Of a stretch of 10,009 nt of DNA, positions 1-5,387 are shown one piece after another. This stretch comes from JBGLNJ01 sp964353405. GTDB lineage: Bacteria; Chloroflexota; Anaerolineae; Fen-1058. Within the stretch, counting starts at the first letter, position 1; each line of letters opens with the position of its first letter. The stretch spans positions 1 through 10,009 of the forward strand of contig CAYGWJ010000303.1 of NCBI GenBank assembly GCA_964353405.1, read 5' to 3'. The notes under the pieces were generated by a model. That model did not search any database. It worked only from the letters and a program-made list of their open reading frames with translations, and was not told the DNA's origin. The position numbers were made by a program, and so were the translations under genes.

Positions 1-1
1 G

Positions 2-616
2 CTCTTGACCATCATCGTCGGGACGACCCTCGGCGCCGTGGCCGGCGCGTTCGGCGGCTGGACGGATACGCTCTTGATGCGCTTTACCGATCTGATGCTG
101 ACACTCCCTCAGTTGCCTTTGTTGTTGATTCTTTCCAGCAGCCTGCGACAGTTTGTAGCGCTGCAAAATCTCTTGGGCTCGAACCTGAGCGTCATCATCG
201 TCATCTTTGTGCTGGTGATCTTTGGGTGGATGGGGGAAGCGCGGCTGGTGCGCGGGAGTGTGCTGAGTCTGCGCAGCCAGGACTTTATCTCGGCCTGCCG
301 CGCGCTGGGCGCGGGCGAAGGCCGCGTCATCTTCCGCCACCTGGTGCCCAACTCGCTGGCGCCGATCATTGTGGCGGCTACGCTGGGCTTTGGCGGCGTG
401 ATTATTACCGAATCGGCGCTGTCATTCCTGGGCTTTGGCGTGATGCCCCCCACGCCCACCTGGGGCAACATGCTCAACGAGGCGCGCGGCGCGCCGCTCG
501 AGTACCTGTTCACGCAGACGCTCTCGCCGGGCTTTTGCATCTTTGTCACCGTGCTGGCGATCAACTTTTTGGGCGATGGGTTGCGGGATGCGCTCGACCC
601 GCGTCTCAAGCTCTGA
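2..616 (+). CDS. dppC: Dipeptide/oligopeptide ABC transporter permease, DppC/OppC type (5' partial)
   Basis: This is the C-terminal ~204 residues of an inner-membrane permease of the peptide/nickel (DppC/OppC) family; the true start lies before the window. A TTG near base 5 is only an in-frame codon, not a credible start. The sequence shows several hydrophobic segments. It also has the permease EAA-type coupling loop, with GEARLVRGSVLSLRSQDF leading into ACRALGAG...IFRHLVPNSLAPII, followed by ESALSFLGFG and a W-G-N-M segment typical of DppC. The protein ends in DPRLK plus a hydrophobic residue, as is usual for this family. Its partners are probably the two ATPases at 2673-4787, although a molybdoenzyme cassette and a repeat array now lie between. 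The substrate (di- or oligopeptide, nickel, other solute) cannot be read from this fragment; the symbol is a family-level label. Confidence 0.93.
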   Translation, partial: LLTIIVGTTLGAVAGAFGGWTDTLLMRFTDLMLTLPQLPLLLILSSSLRQFVALQNLLGSNLSVIIVIFVLVIFGWMGEARLVRGSVLSLRSQDFISACRALGAGEGRVIFRHLVPNSLAPIIVAATLGFGGVIITESALSFLGFGVMPPTPTWGNMLNEARGAPLEYLFTQTLSPGFCIFVTVLAINFLGDGLRDALDPRLKL

Positions 617-618
617 TG

Positions 619-677
619 CGTGAAACGTGAAACGTGAAACGTAATACGTAATACGTAAAACGTGATTACGTTTTACG
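619..677. repeat. Degenerate heptamer tandem repeat ending in a hairpin
   Basis: Seven consecutive 7-bp units start three bases after the permease stop codon: three cgtgaaa, two cgtaata, one cgtaaaa and one cgtgatt (619-667). The end of the array forms a perfect 10-bp inverted repeat, 654-663 with 668-677, around a 4-base loop (gatt). The transcript could fold here, but there is no clean U-tract, so termination is uncertain. The array fills nearly the whole gap between the permease and the molybdopterin protein. I see no sigma70-like promoter in it. Confidence 0.85.
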
Positions 678-686
678 GGTTAGAAG

Positions 687-1793
687 ATGAGGCTGCTTTC
701 GAGGAGACGGTTTATTGCCTGGCTGCTCGCCGGCGGCGCGAGTGTTTGGGTCAATTCAGCTTGCACACCTTCACAACCTAAACCGGTCGCGCCTGCGCCA
801 TCGCCTACGGAGAAGGCGGCGAGTGCGCCGGGGCTGGCTGGGGCGGCGATTTTCGAGCCGCCGCCCGTGCGGCTGACTGCGCCACCCGAGCCGGGTCGCA
901 TTACGCCGACGGACAAGTTTTACGTTTTGAAATATTCGCCCGCGCTGCCGGCGGTTGACTTGAGCCTGTGGGGGATGCAGGTGGCCGGGCAGGTGGAGAG
1001 AACGCTCACCTTAACATGGAATGACGTGCAGGCGCGCCCGCAGATCGAGGCGATGCGCACGCTCGAGTGCATCAGCAACCCGGCCGGCGGCGGGCTGATC
1101 GGCAACGCGACCTGGCAGGGCGTTTCGCTGCGCGATCTGCTGAATGAAGCGGGCTTGCAGCCGGCCGCCAGGTTCGTCACCTTCGAAGGGCAGGACGAGT
1201 ATTTTACGACCGTGCCGCTCGAGCGCGCGCTGGACGAGCGAGCGCTGCTCGTTCACCGGATGAATGGCGAGCCGTTGCTGCCGGAGCATGGCTTTCCGCT
1301 GCGCGTGCTCTTGACCGGCGTGTACGGCCAAAAGCAGCCCAAGTGGATCTCGCGCCTCCTGGTGAGCGACCAGAACGAGAAAGGGACGTGGGAGCAAAAA
1401 GGCTGGTCGAACACGGCGGCGATCAAGGTCAACTCGCGCATACAAGCGCCCGGGTATGACGCGCAGCTCAAACGAGGCCAGCGCGCTCTGATTGCGGGCA
1501 TGGCCTTTGCGGGTCTAGCGGGCATTCGCCGTGTAGAGGTGAGTACGGACCGGGGTCAAAGCTGGAGCGAAGCAACACTCGTGCCCGGCCCACTCCCCTT
1601 TGAGAAAACGTCGTGGACGGGCTGGCACACCGGGTGGACGCCGACGCAGACCGGTCGCACTCTCATCCAGGCTCGCGCGACGGATGGCGATGGGAACCAA
1701 CAGAGCGACGAGCAAAAGCAGGGCATTTTGGCGGGCGTTTTCCCGGAGGGGACATCCGCCATTCATCAAATCCAGGTGACCGTTGTCGAATGA
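687..1793 (+). CDS. Exported sulfite-oxidase-fold molybdopterin oxidoreductase (SuoX/MsrP-like)
   Basis: This 368-residue protein belongs to the sulfite oxidase molybdopterin family. The N-terminus has a twin-arginine motif (SRRRFI, residues 5-10), a hydrophobic stretch, and Cys26 after NSA. That is an imperfect lipobox (Asn at -3), so a Tat-exported lipoprotein is plausible but not certain; a Pro/Ala-rich linker follows. The Moco domain spans about 60-250. It contains RTLECISNPAGGGLIGNATW, with Cys128 as the expected molybdenum ligand, then W-x-G-V-x-L-x-x-LL, the MNGEPLLPEHGFPLR block (about 191-206) and YGQKQPKWI. Residues ~255-368 resemble the Mo-co dimerisation (Ig-like) domain (RRVEVSTDRGQSW, WTGWHTGW). 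No heme domain is present, so an external electron partner is needed. The substrate is unknown: sulfite, or methionine sulfoxide as in MsrP, are options. The Shine-Dalgarno before the ATG is weak, and the stop overlaps the next start (ATGA). Confidence 0.93.
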   Translation: MRLLSRRRFIAWLLAGGASVWVNSACTPSQPKPVAPAPSPTEKAASAPGLAGAAIFEPPPVRLTAPPEPGRITPTDKFYVLKYSPALPAVDLSLWGMQVAGQVERTLTLTWNDVQARPQIEAMRTLECISNPAGGGLIGNATWQGVSLRDLLNEAGLQPAARFVTFEGQDEYFTTVPLERALDERALLVHRMNGEPLLPEHGFPLRVLLTGVYGQKQPKWISRLLVSDQNEKGTWEQKGWSNTAAIKVNSRIQAPGYDAQLKRGQRALIAGMAFAGLAGIRRVEVSTDRGQSWSEATLVPGPLPFEKTSWTGWHTGWTPTQTGRTLIQARATDGDGNQQSDEQKQGILAGVFPEGTSAIHQIQVTVVE

Positions 1794-2323
1794 AACAACC
1801 TACAGACAAGCTGCGCACCAACGTCGGGGGGATGCTCGTCGCCGTCATCGGTTTTATGGTGGTGGTCTACTATGCCGTCATCGCCATTTCGGCCCGAGAC
1901 GCGTTTTGGTTTTTGACCAGCTTTGACGCAAAGCCCGTGCGCATGATCGTCTATCAGGCGGGCCAGCAGACCGAGTTGCTGTCCGGCGATCCCGGCTTTG
2001 CCGAGCTGGCCGAGGCCGTGCGAGCCAGTCTGGCTTCAGGCGTGGCGCGGACATCCGCCATCGGCCTGTCGCCAGGCTCGCTGGAAGATGCTTACAAGTT
2101 GTATGTGACTCTGGAAGTGTTCTTTGACCGGCCGGTTAGGTTACATGCGTCGTTTAACACGGGCCATCCACAGCAAATGCTGTTCCCGATCACGGGGCGT
2201 CATTCCGATCTGAACGTGGTCTTTTTGGGCGTGGAAGGCGTCTACATGTCCAGCGCGCCCGTGCTCAATACCACCGAGCCGATTCGGAGAGCCTTGCAGG
2301 CCGCAGGCTATTCAATCAACTGA
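1790..2323 (+). CDS. Single-pass membrane protein of unknown function coupled to the molybdoprotein
   Basis: I do not recognise this 177-residue protein. The ATG at 1790 is preferred because it overlaps the preceding TGA in an ATGA arrangement, which is a classic sign of translational coupling. An in-frame extension further upstream would only overlap the molybdoprotein gene. A short basic N-tail (KQPTDKLR) is followed by one transmembrane helix at about residues 12-34. The remaining ~140 residues look soluble, mixed alpha/beta, without cysteines or obvious cofactor motifs; that part should sit outside the membrane if the positive-inside rule holds. It has far too few membrane helices to be the MsrQ/YedZ heme partner of MsrP. 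The stop codon lies inside the first unit of the 43-bp array that follows. Coupling suggests a role with the molybdoprotein, for example as anchor or assembly partner, but this is inference only. Confidence 0.8.
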   Translation: MKQPTDKLRTNVGGMLVAVIGFMVVVYYAVIAISARDAFWFLTSFDAKPVRMIVYQAGQQTELLSGDPGFAELAEAVRASLASGVARTSAIGLSPGSLEDAYKLYVTLEVFFDRPVRLHASFNTGHPQQMLFPITGRHSDLNVVFLGVEGVYMSSAPVLNTTEPIRRALQAAGYSIN

Positions 2324-2622
2324 TGCGTCAGTTTGTAGTATAGGGCCTTGTGCCCGTTCGCCCTAATGCGTTAGTTTGTAGTGTGTAGGGCCTCGTGCCT
2401 GTTCGCCCTGATGCGTTGGTTTGTAGTGTAGGGCCTCGTGCCCGTTCGCCCTGATGCGTTGGTTTGTAGTGTAGGGCCTCGTGCCCGTTCGCCCTGATTC
2501 GTTGGTTTGTAGTGTAGGGCCTCGCGCCCGTTCGCCCTGATTCGTTAGTTTGTAGTGTAGGGCCTCGTGCCCGTTCGCCCTGGTTCGTTGGTTTGTAGTG
2601 TAGGGCCTCGTGCCCGTTCGCC
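2320..2622. repeat. Seven-copy 43-bp tandem repeat array
   Basis: Seven head-to-tail units run without spacers: 2320-2362, 2363-2407 (45 bp, two extra bases), 2408-2450, 2451-2493, 2494-2536, 2537-2579 and 2580-2622. Each unit contains a variable ctgatgcgtt-like start, gtttgtagtgtaggg, and cctcgtgcccgttcgcc. Units differ at only a few positions; the first two are the most diverged, and the later ones share ttcgtt in place of gcgtt. Every unit can form a short gggc-ctcgt-gccc hairpin. The first unit includes the stop codon of the upstream gene and the array ends about 50 bases before the DppD-type start, so it fills almost the whole gap. Absence of unique spacers rules out CRISPR. The minus strand reads open through the array, which I treat as an artefact. 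Confidence 0.95.
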
Positions 2623-2672
2623 CACAAGGGGCCAGGCTACTATTCAGACAACTTGGTTATGGAGAGATGATT

Positions 2673-3674
2673 ATGAGTAACACCCGGCTGCCCTCTATCA
2701 ACGAGCGCATGCTCGAAGTGCGCGGGCTCAAGACGTATTTCTTCACCGAAGACGGCGTCGTCAAAGCGGTGGATGGGGTAGACTTTTACGTGAACCGAGG
2801 CGAAGTGCTCGGATTGGTGGGCGAATCGGGCTGCGGCAAGAGCGTCACGTCGTTTTCGGTCATGCGGCTGGTGGGCATCCCCGGCAAGATCGTCGAGGGC
2901 GAGATCATTTTTGACGGGCGCAGCTTGCTGGAGCTGTCCGAGTCGGAGATGACGCGCATTCGCGGCAACCGCATCTCGATGATCTTTCAGCAGCCCACGT
3001 CGTGCCTCAACCCCGTGTTCAAAGTGGGCGACCAGATTTCCGAAGTGTTGGACATTCACCAGAGCCTGGGCAAGGAAAAGGGCCGCGAGCGCGCGATCGA
3101 GCTGCTCAAGATGGTGGGCATCTCGGAGCCGGAAAAGCGGGTTGATTCGTACCCGCACGAGCTTTCGGGCGGCATGGCGCAGCGCGTCATGATTGCCATG
3201 GCGCTGGCGTGCGTCCCCGAGCTGCTGATTGCGGACGAGCCGACGACGGCGCTGGACGTGACCATCCAGGCGCAAATCTTGGACGTGCTGAGTGACATGC
3301 GCGCCAAGATGGACACGGCCATCATCCTCATCACGCACGACCTGGGCATCGTGGCCGAAATGTGCGAGCGCGTGGCGGTGATGTACGCCGGGCGCGTCGT
3401 CGAAGAGTCGGACGTAAACACCATCTTTGCCGAGCCCAAGCATCCCTACACCGTCGGGCTGATTGGCTCCGTGCCCGTGCTGGGCGTGGTCAAAGACAGG
3501 CTCGACGTCATCCCTGGCTCGGTGCCGAACCTGGTGAACCTGCCGCCGGGCTGCCAGTTTGCGCCGCGCTGCCGGGCGCGCGTCGAGCATAACCTGGAGA
3601 TTTGCACGCGCGAAGAGCCGCAACTCAAGCCCGTCTCGCCAGGCCACACCGTGCGCTGCTGGCTGTATCAATAG
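2673..3674 (+). CDS. dppD: Peptide ABC transporter ATPase, DppD/OppD type
   Basis: This is the cytoplasmic nucleotide-binding subunit that powers peptide import, with the usual length for the family (333 residues from this start). Start choice: GGAG at 2661-2664 lies 8 bases before ATG 2673. The in-frame ATG at 2667 has almost no spacing, and a GTG at 2610 falls in the repeat array. Motifs seen are Walker A GESGCGKS (50-57), Q-loop FQQP (Gln106), signature LSGGM (164-168), Walker B LLIADEP (184-190) with intact Asp-Glu, and H-loop ITHDL (His222). The C-terminal oligopeptide-transporter extension has Cys294, Cys300, Cys311 and Cys329; equivalent cysteines bind a [4Fe-4S] cluster in some DppD homologues. 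The partner ATPase lies downstream. The stop codon TAG appears to use the first G of the palindromic element that follows. Confidence 0.95.
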   Translation: MSNTRLPSINERMLEVRGLKTYFFTEDGVVKAVDGVDFYVNRGEVLGLVGESGCGKSVTSFSVMRLVGIPGKIVEGEIIFDGRSLLELSESEMTRIRGNRISMIFQQPTSCLNPVFKVGDQISEVLDIHQSLGKEKGRERAIELLKMVGISEPEKRVDSYPHELSGGMAQRVMIAMALACVPELLIADEPTTALDVTIQAQILDVLSDMRAKMDTAIILITHDLGIVAEMCERVAVMYAGRVVEESDVNTIFAEPKHPYTVGLIGSVPVLGVVKDRLDVIPGSVPNLVNLPPGCQFAPRCRARVEHNLEICTREEPQLKPVSPGHTVRCWLYQ

Positions 3675-3784
3675 GGTGCGACCAAATCTGGTTGTGGCGT
3701 AGGGGCAACCCTCGTGGTTGCCCGCATCTGGGCAGGCACAAGACCTGCCCCTACGCAGACGACCAACTGATTTTGGTCACACCC
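3674..3784. mobile_element. MITE-like palindromic element with 9-bp target-site duplication
   Basis: This is a 111-bp non-coding element with imperfect terminal inverted repeats. The outer 13 bases gggtgcgaccaaa (3674-3686) match the complement of 3772-3784 with one mismatch, and similarity continues inward with gaps to an exact 9-bp pair, 3698-3706 with 3747-3755 (cgtaggggc). Two perfect internal stems lie inside: 3703-3710/3716-3723 (loop ctcgt) and 3730-3736/3744-3750. The element is bracketed by gtatcaata at 3665-3673 and 3785-3793, the pattern left by a staggered-cut transposition. Removing the element and one copy gives a natural junction in which the DppD stop, the Shine-Dalgarno ggag and the DppF ATG lie within about 15 bases. 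It encodes no transposase, so it would need one in trans. The GTAGGGGC-type core resembles repeats I associate with Chloroflexota and some cyanobacteria (memory, not searched). Confidence 0.85.
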
Positions 3785-3803
3785 GTATCAATAGGAGACC
3801 GCC

Positions 3804-4787
3804 ATGACCACGACAAACAGCAACGACTTGATGATCGTCCAGGACCTCAAAAAGTATTTCCCGGTGCGGAGCGGCCTGATGCAGCGTGTGACGGCGCAGG
3901 TCAAGGCGGTGGACGGGGTGAGCTTTACGATCAAGTCCGGCGAATGCCTGGGCATGGTGGGCGAGTCGGGCTGCGGCAAGACGACGGTGGGCCGGACGAT
4001 CTTGCGGCTCATCGAGCCGACCGCCGGCTCGGTGGTCTTTGACGGGCAGGATATTGCCACGGCGGATTCCAAGACGCTCAAGGCGATGCGGCGGAACATG
4101 CAGATCATTTTCCAGGACCCCTATTCGTCGCTCGACCCGCGCGTGCCGATCGGCGAGAGCATCAGCGAGGGCCTGCTGATCCATGGGATGAAAGACAGCC
4201 GCGAGCGCAACGCGATTGTCGTGGATATGCTCAGAAAAGTGGGCATGGAAGAGTACCATTCCCGCCGGTACCCGCACGAGTTTTCCGGCGGTCAACGGCA
4301 GCGCATCGGCATCGCGCGCGCGTTGGCGCTGCGACCCAAGTTCATCGTATGTGGCGAGCCGGTTTCGGCGCTCGATGTTTCGATTCAGTCGCAGGTGCTC
4401 AACATCCTGCGAGACTTGCAGCACGAGTTTGGATTGACCTATCTCTTCATCGCGCACAACTTGAGCGTGGTGGAGCACATCAGCGACCGCGTGGCGGTGA
4501 TGTATCTGGGCAAGATGGTCGAGTTGACCGACCGCGAGGAATTGTTCCGCGATCCACGCCATCCGTACACGCAAGCGTTAATGTCGGCCATCCCAATCCC
4601 AGATCCCAAGGTCAGAGCCAAGCGGACGCGCATTGTGCTCAAGGGCGACGTGCCCAGCCCAGTCAACCCGCCGTCGGGCTGCCGCTTCCACACACGTTGC
4701 CCCATCGCGCAAGATGTTTGCTCGAAGCAAGACCCCGAGTTCCGCGAACTCAAGCCGGGGCACTGGGCGGCATGTCACTTTGCATGA
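3804..4787 (+). CDS. dppF: Peptide ABC transporter ATPase, DppF/OppF type, with altered Walker B
   Basis: This is the second nucleotide-binding subunit of the importer, 327 residues, normal length. Its start is set by AGGAG at 3793-3797, six bases before the ATG. Motifs are Walker A GESGCGKT (53-60), Q-loop FQDP (Gln104), signature FSGGQ (160-164), D-loop SALD, and H-loop IAHNL (His218, with Asn where Asp is common). The Walker B reads FIVCGEP (180-186): the normally invariant Mg-coordinating Asp is Gly184 (codon GGC, 4353-4355), while the catalytic Glu185 is kept. GAC to GGC is one base, so a sequencing error or a genuine degenerate site are both possible. The C-terminal extension carries Cys293, Cys299, Cys306 and Cys324, matching the possible [4Fe-4S] site of this family. 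It is probably co-transcribed with the DppD-type gene through the inserted palindrome. Confidence 0.95.
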   Translation: MTTTNSNDLMIVQDLKKYFPVRSGLMQRVTAQVKAVDGVSFTIKSGECLGMVGESGCGKTTVGRTILRLIEPTAGSVVFDGQDIATADSKTLKAMRRNMQIIFQDPYSSLDPRVPIGESISEGLLIHGMKDSRERNAIVVDMLRKVGMEEYHSRRYPHEFSGGQRQRIGIARALALRPKFIVCGEPVSALDVSIQSQVLNILRDLQHEFGLTYLFIAHNLSVVEHISDRVAVMYLGKMVELTDREELFRDPRHPYTQALMSAIPIPDPKVRAKRTRIVLKGDVPSPVNPPSGCRFHTRCPIAQDVCSKQDPEFRELKPGHWAACHFA

Positions 4788-4797
4788 ACGCAGCAAA

Positions 4798-4830
4798 CCG
4801 AAAGTTTTCAAAACCGGGAGGGTTTTTCGG
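4798..4830 (+). terminator. Possible hairpin terminator after the transporter genes
   Basis: Ten bases after the DppF stop, aaaacc (4810-4815) pairs with ggtttt (4821-4826) around gggag. An outer ccga/tcgg pair (4798-4801 with 4827-4830) could extend the stem across a left-side bulge. The right side of the stem is itself T-rich (4823-4827). The stem is short and A/T-heavy, so termination strength is doubtful. Confidence 0.45.
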
Positions 4831-4850
4831 CAGCAGCCAAGTCAACCTTG

Positions 4851-4928
4851 TGTCATTCCGAGCCGCGTTCTTTGCGGCGAGGAATCTCAATCCCGCAATA
4901 GAGATTCCTCGCTTCGCTCGGAATGACA
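4851..4928. repeat. 78-bp intergenic palindrome (TGTCATTCCGAGC type)
   Basis: The ends are a perfect 13-bp inverted repeat, tgtcattccgagc (4851-4863) with gctcggaatgaca (4916-4928). A second perfect 12-bp pair lies inside, 4877-4888 (gcgaggaatctc) with 4901-4912. The whole would fold as one long interrupted hairpin in RNA. Repeats with this 'attccgag...gaggaatctc' pattern recur in the intergenic DNA of several bacterial phyla (recalled, not searched). No ORF is present, and I see no flanking target duplication. Its right half is the beginning of the 82-bp duplicated unit. Confidence 0.85.
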
Positions 4929-5062
4929 GATCGGGTATCGGGTGGCTTGTGGAGTATTACGTTAGTTGATTTGACAACTTTAGAGATTCCTCGCTTCGCT
5001 CGGAATGACAGATCGGGTGCCGGGTGGCTTGTGGCGTATTACGTTAGTTGATTTGACAACTT
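4899..5062. repeat. 82-bp tandem duplication in the serS upstream region
   Basis: Bases 4899-4980 and 4981-5062 are head-to-tail copies differing at three positions by my reading (gggtat versus gggtgc, and gtggag versus gtggcg). Each copy starts in the right arm of the palindrome (tagagattcctcgc) and ends with gttagttgatttgacaactt. Thus each carries a TTGACA hexamer, but only the second is followed at the right distance by a -10 box. The near-identity points to a recent duplication, by slippage or unequal recombination. Confidence 0.95.
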
Positions 5063-5080
5063 TTCCCCTGTGCGTATAAT
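5053..5080 (+). promoter_or_regulatory. Consensus sigma70-type promoter for the serS-glnA transcript
   Basis: A perfect -35 TTGACA (5053-5058) and a perfect -10 TATAAT (5075-5080) are separated by 16 bases. Transcription would begin around 5086-5089, just ahead of the T-box leader. This is the only exact consensus pair I noticed in the window. The -35 box is the tail of the second 82-bp repeat copy; the -10 lies outside the repeat. Confidence 0.85.
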
Positions 5081-5087
5081 CTACACC

Positions 5088-5307
5088 AATGACGACGACG
5101 GAGACCAGTAAGCCAGCGTGAATGTTCAGCAAGTCGCCGGACGATGCGAGGCGATCATTCCGAGGTCGAAATCCACTCCCGAGTTGACGGCGTAGAGCCG
5201 GTCCGGCTGCTCCCGTTATTGAGCGCGATGAGGTCGTTACGACGTGACGACAAATCCAGGTGGCACCACGAGCGCCCCTCGTCCTGGCAAAACGAGGGAC
5301 GCTTTTT
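5088..5307 (+). promoter_or_regulatory. T-box leader (tRNA-Ser-responsive riboswitch) of serS
   Basis: This leader is about 220 nt and should sense uncharged tRNA, favouring readthrough into serS when charged serine tRNA is scarce. Evidence: the T-box motif CAGGTGGCACCACG at 5257-5270 closely matches the family's AGGGTGGNACCGCG. Its UGGC (5261-5264) would pair with tRNA 3' GCCA, and G is the discriminator expected for bacterial tRNA-Ser. The candidate specifier is UCC (Ser) at 5172-5174 in CGAAA-UCC-A, the same context as CGAAA-GGC-A in the B. subtilis glyQS leader. A basal pairing ggag (5100-5103) with ctcc (5176-5179) brackets it, and AGTA at 5107-5110 resembles the specifier-loop motif. 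The exact upper Stem I fold was not resolved. A terminator (5272-5307) follows the motif directly and the next gene is serS, so all parts agree. Confidence 0.92.
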
Positions 5308-5312
5308 ATTTT
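5272..5312 (+). terminator. Intrinsic terminator of the T-box switch
   Basis: gcg-c-ccctcgt (5272-5282) pairs with acgaggg-a-cgc (5292-5302): three pairs, one C/A mismatch, seven pairs, and a 9-base loop. It is followed by ttttt-a-tttt (5303-5312). The left strand follows immediately on the T-box motif, as expected for mutually exclusive terminator and antiterminator folds. Confidence 0.9.
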
Positions 5313-5367
5313 CCACCAAGGACACGAAGGGACACCAAGTTTCGTGTTTCTTCGTGCTCTTCGTGGA
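5312..5367. repeat. 56-bp near-perfect hairpin between the T-box and serS
   Basis: Two 27-base arms (5312-5338 and 5341-5367) are complementary around a 2-base centre. By hand there are 21 Watson-Crick pairs, three G-U wobbles and three mismatches. The arms are built from repeated cacgaag / cttcgtg modules about 9-10 bases apart. Palindromes of the 'caccaaggacacgaag' kind are common intergenic repeats in bacteria (recalled, not searched). It sits after the terminator T-run and 11 bases before the serS Shine-Dalgarno, so it is in the leader of every readthrough transcript. Confidence 0.85.
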
Positions 5368-5387
5368 TGAAAAAGAGGGAGGTAAAA

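Noticed and set aside
617..686. Clear promoter or strong terminator between the permease and molybdoprotein genes
   Set aside because: The gap is heptamer repeats. The terminal hairpin lacks a distinct T-run, and no -35/-10 pair is visible.
1613..1789. N-terminal extension of the 1790 membrane protein gene
   Set aside because: It would overlap the molybdoprotein's conserved C-terminal domain by 180 bases; the ATGA overlap gives a better start.
2320..2622. CRISPR array
   Set aside because: Units abut directly with no unique spacers, and no cas genes are in the window.
2328..2627. Minus-strand open frame with a repetitive peptide (RARGPTLQTN-like units)
   Set aside because: It is produced entirely by the 43-bp array being free of minus-strand stops in all frames. 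43 is not a multiple of 3, so the peptide is out of phase from unit to unit, and no ribosome-binding site was seen.
2610..2672. Earlier GTG or ATG 2667 start for the DppD-type gene
   Set aside because: The GTG lies in the tandem repeat. ATG 2667 abuts the Shine-Dalgarno with no spacing, whereas ATG 2673 is at a normal distance.
2640..3671. Long minus-strand open frame opposite the DppD-type gene (343 codons)
   Set aside because: Mirror of a canonical ABC ATPase; composition rich in His, Arg and Ala and no domain seen.
3777..4574. Minus-strand open frame opposite the DppF-type gene
   Set aside because: Antisense shadow with no motif, and it runs into the palindromic element.
4971..4999. Second promoter in the first 82-bp copy
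   Set aside because: TTGACA is present at 4971-4976, but no -10-like hexamer follows at 15-19 bases.
5244..5387. Upstream GTG start extending serS by 48 codons
   Set aside because: The extension would be translated from the T-box motif, terminator and hairpin. ATG 5388 has a perfect Shine-Dalgarno and gives the family N-terminus MLDLAFIREHP.
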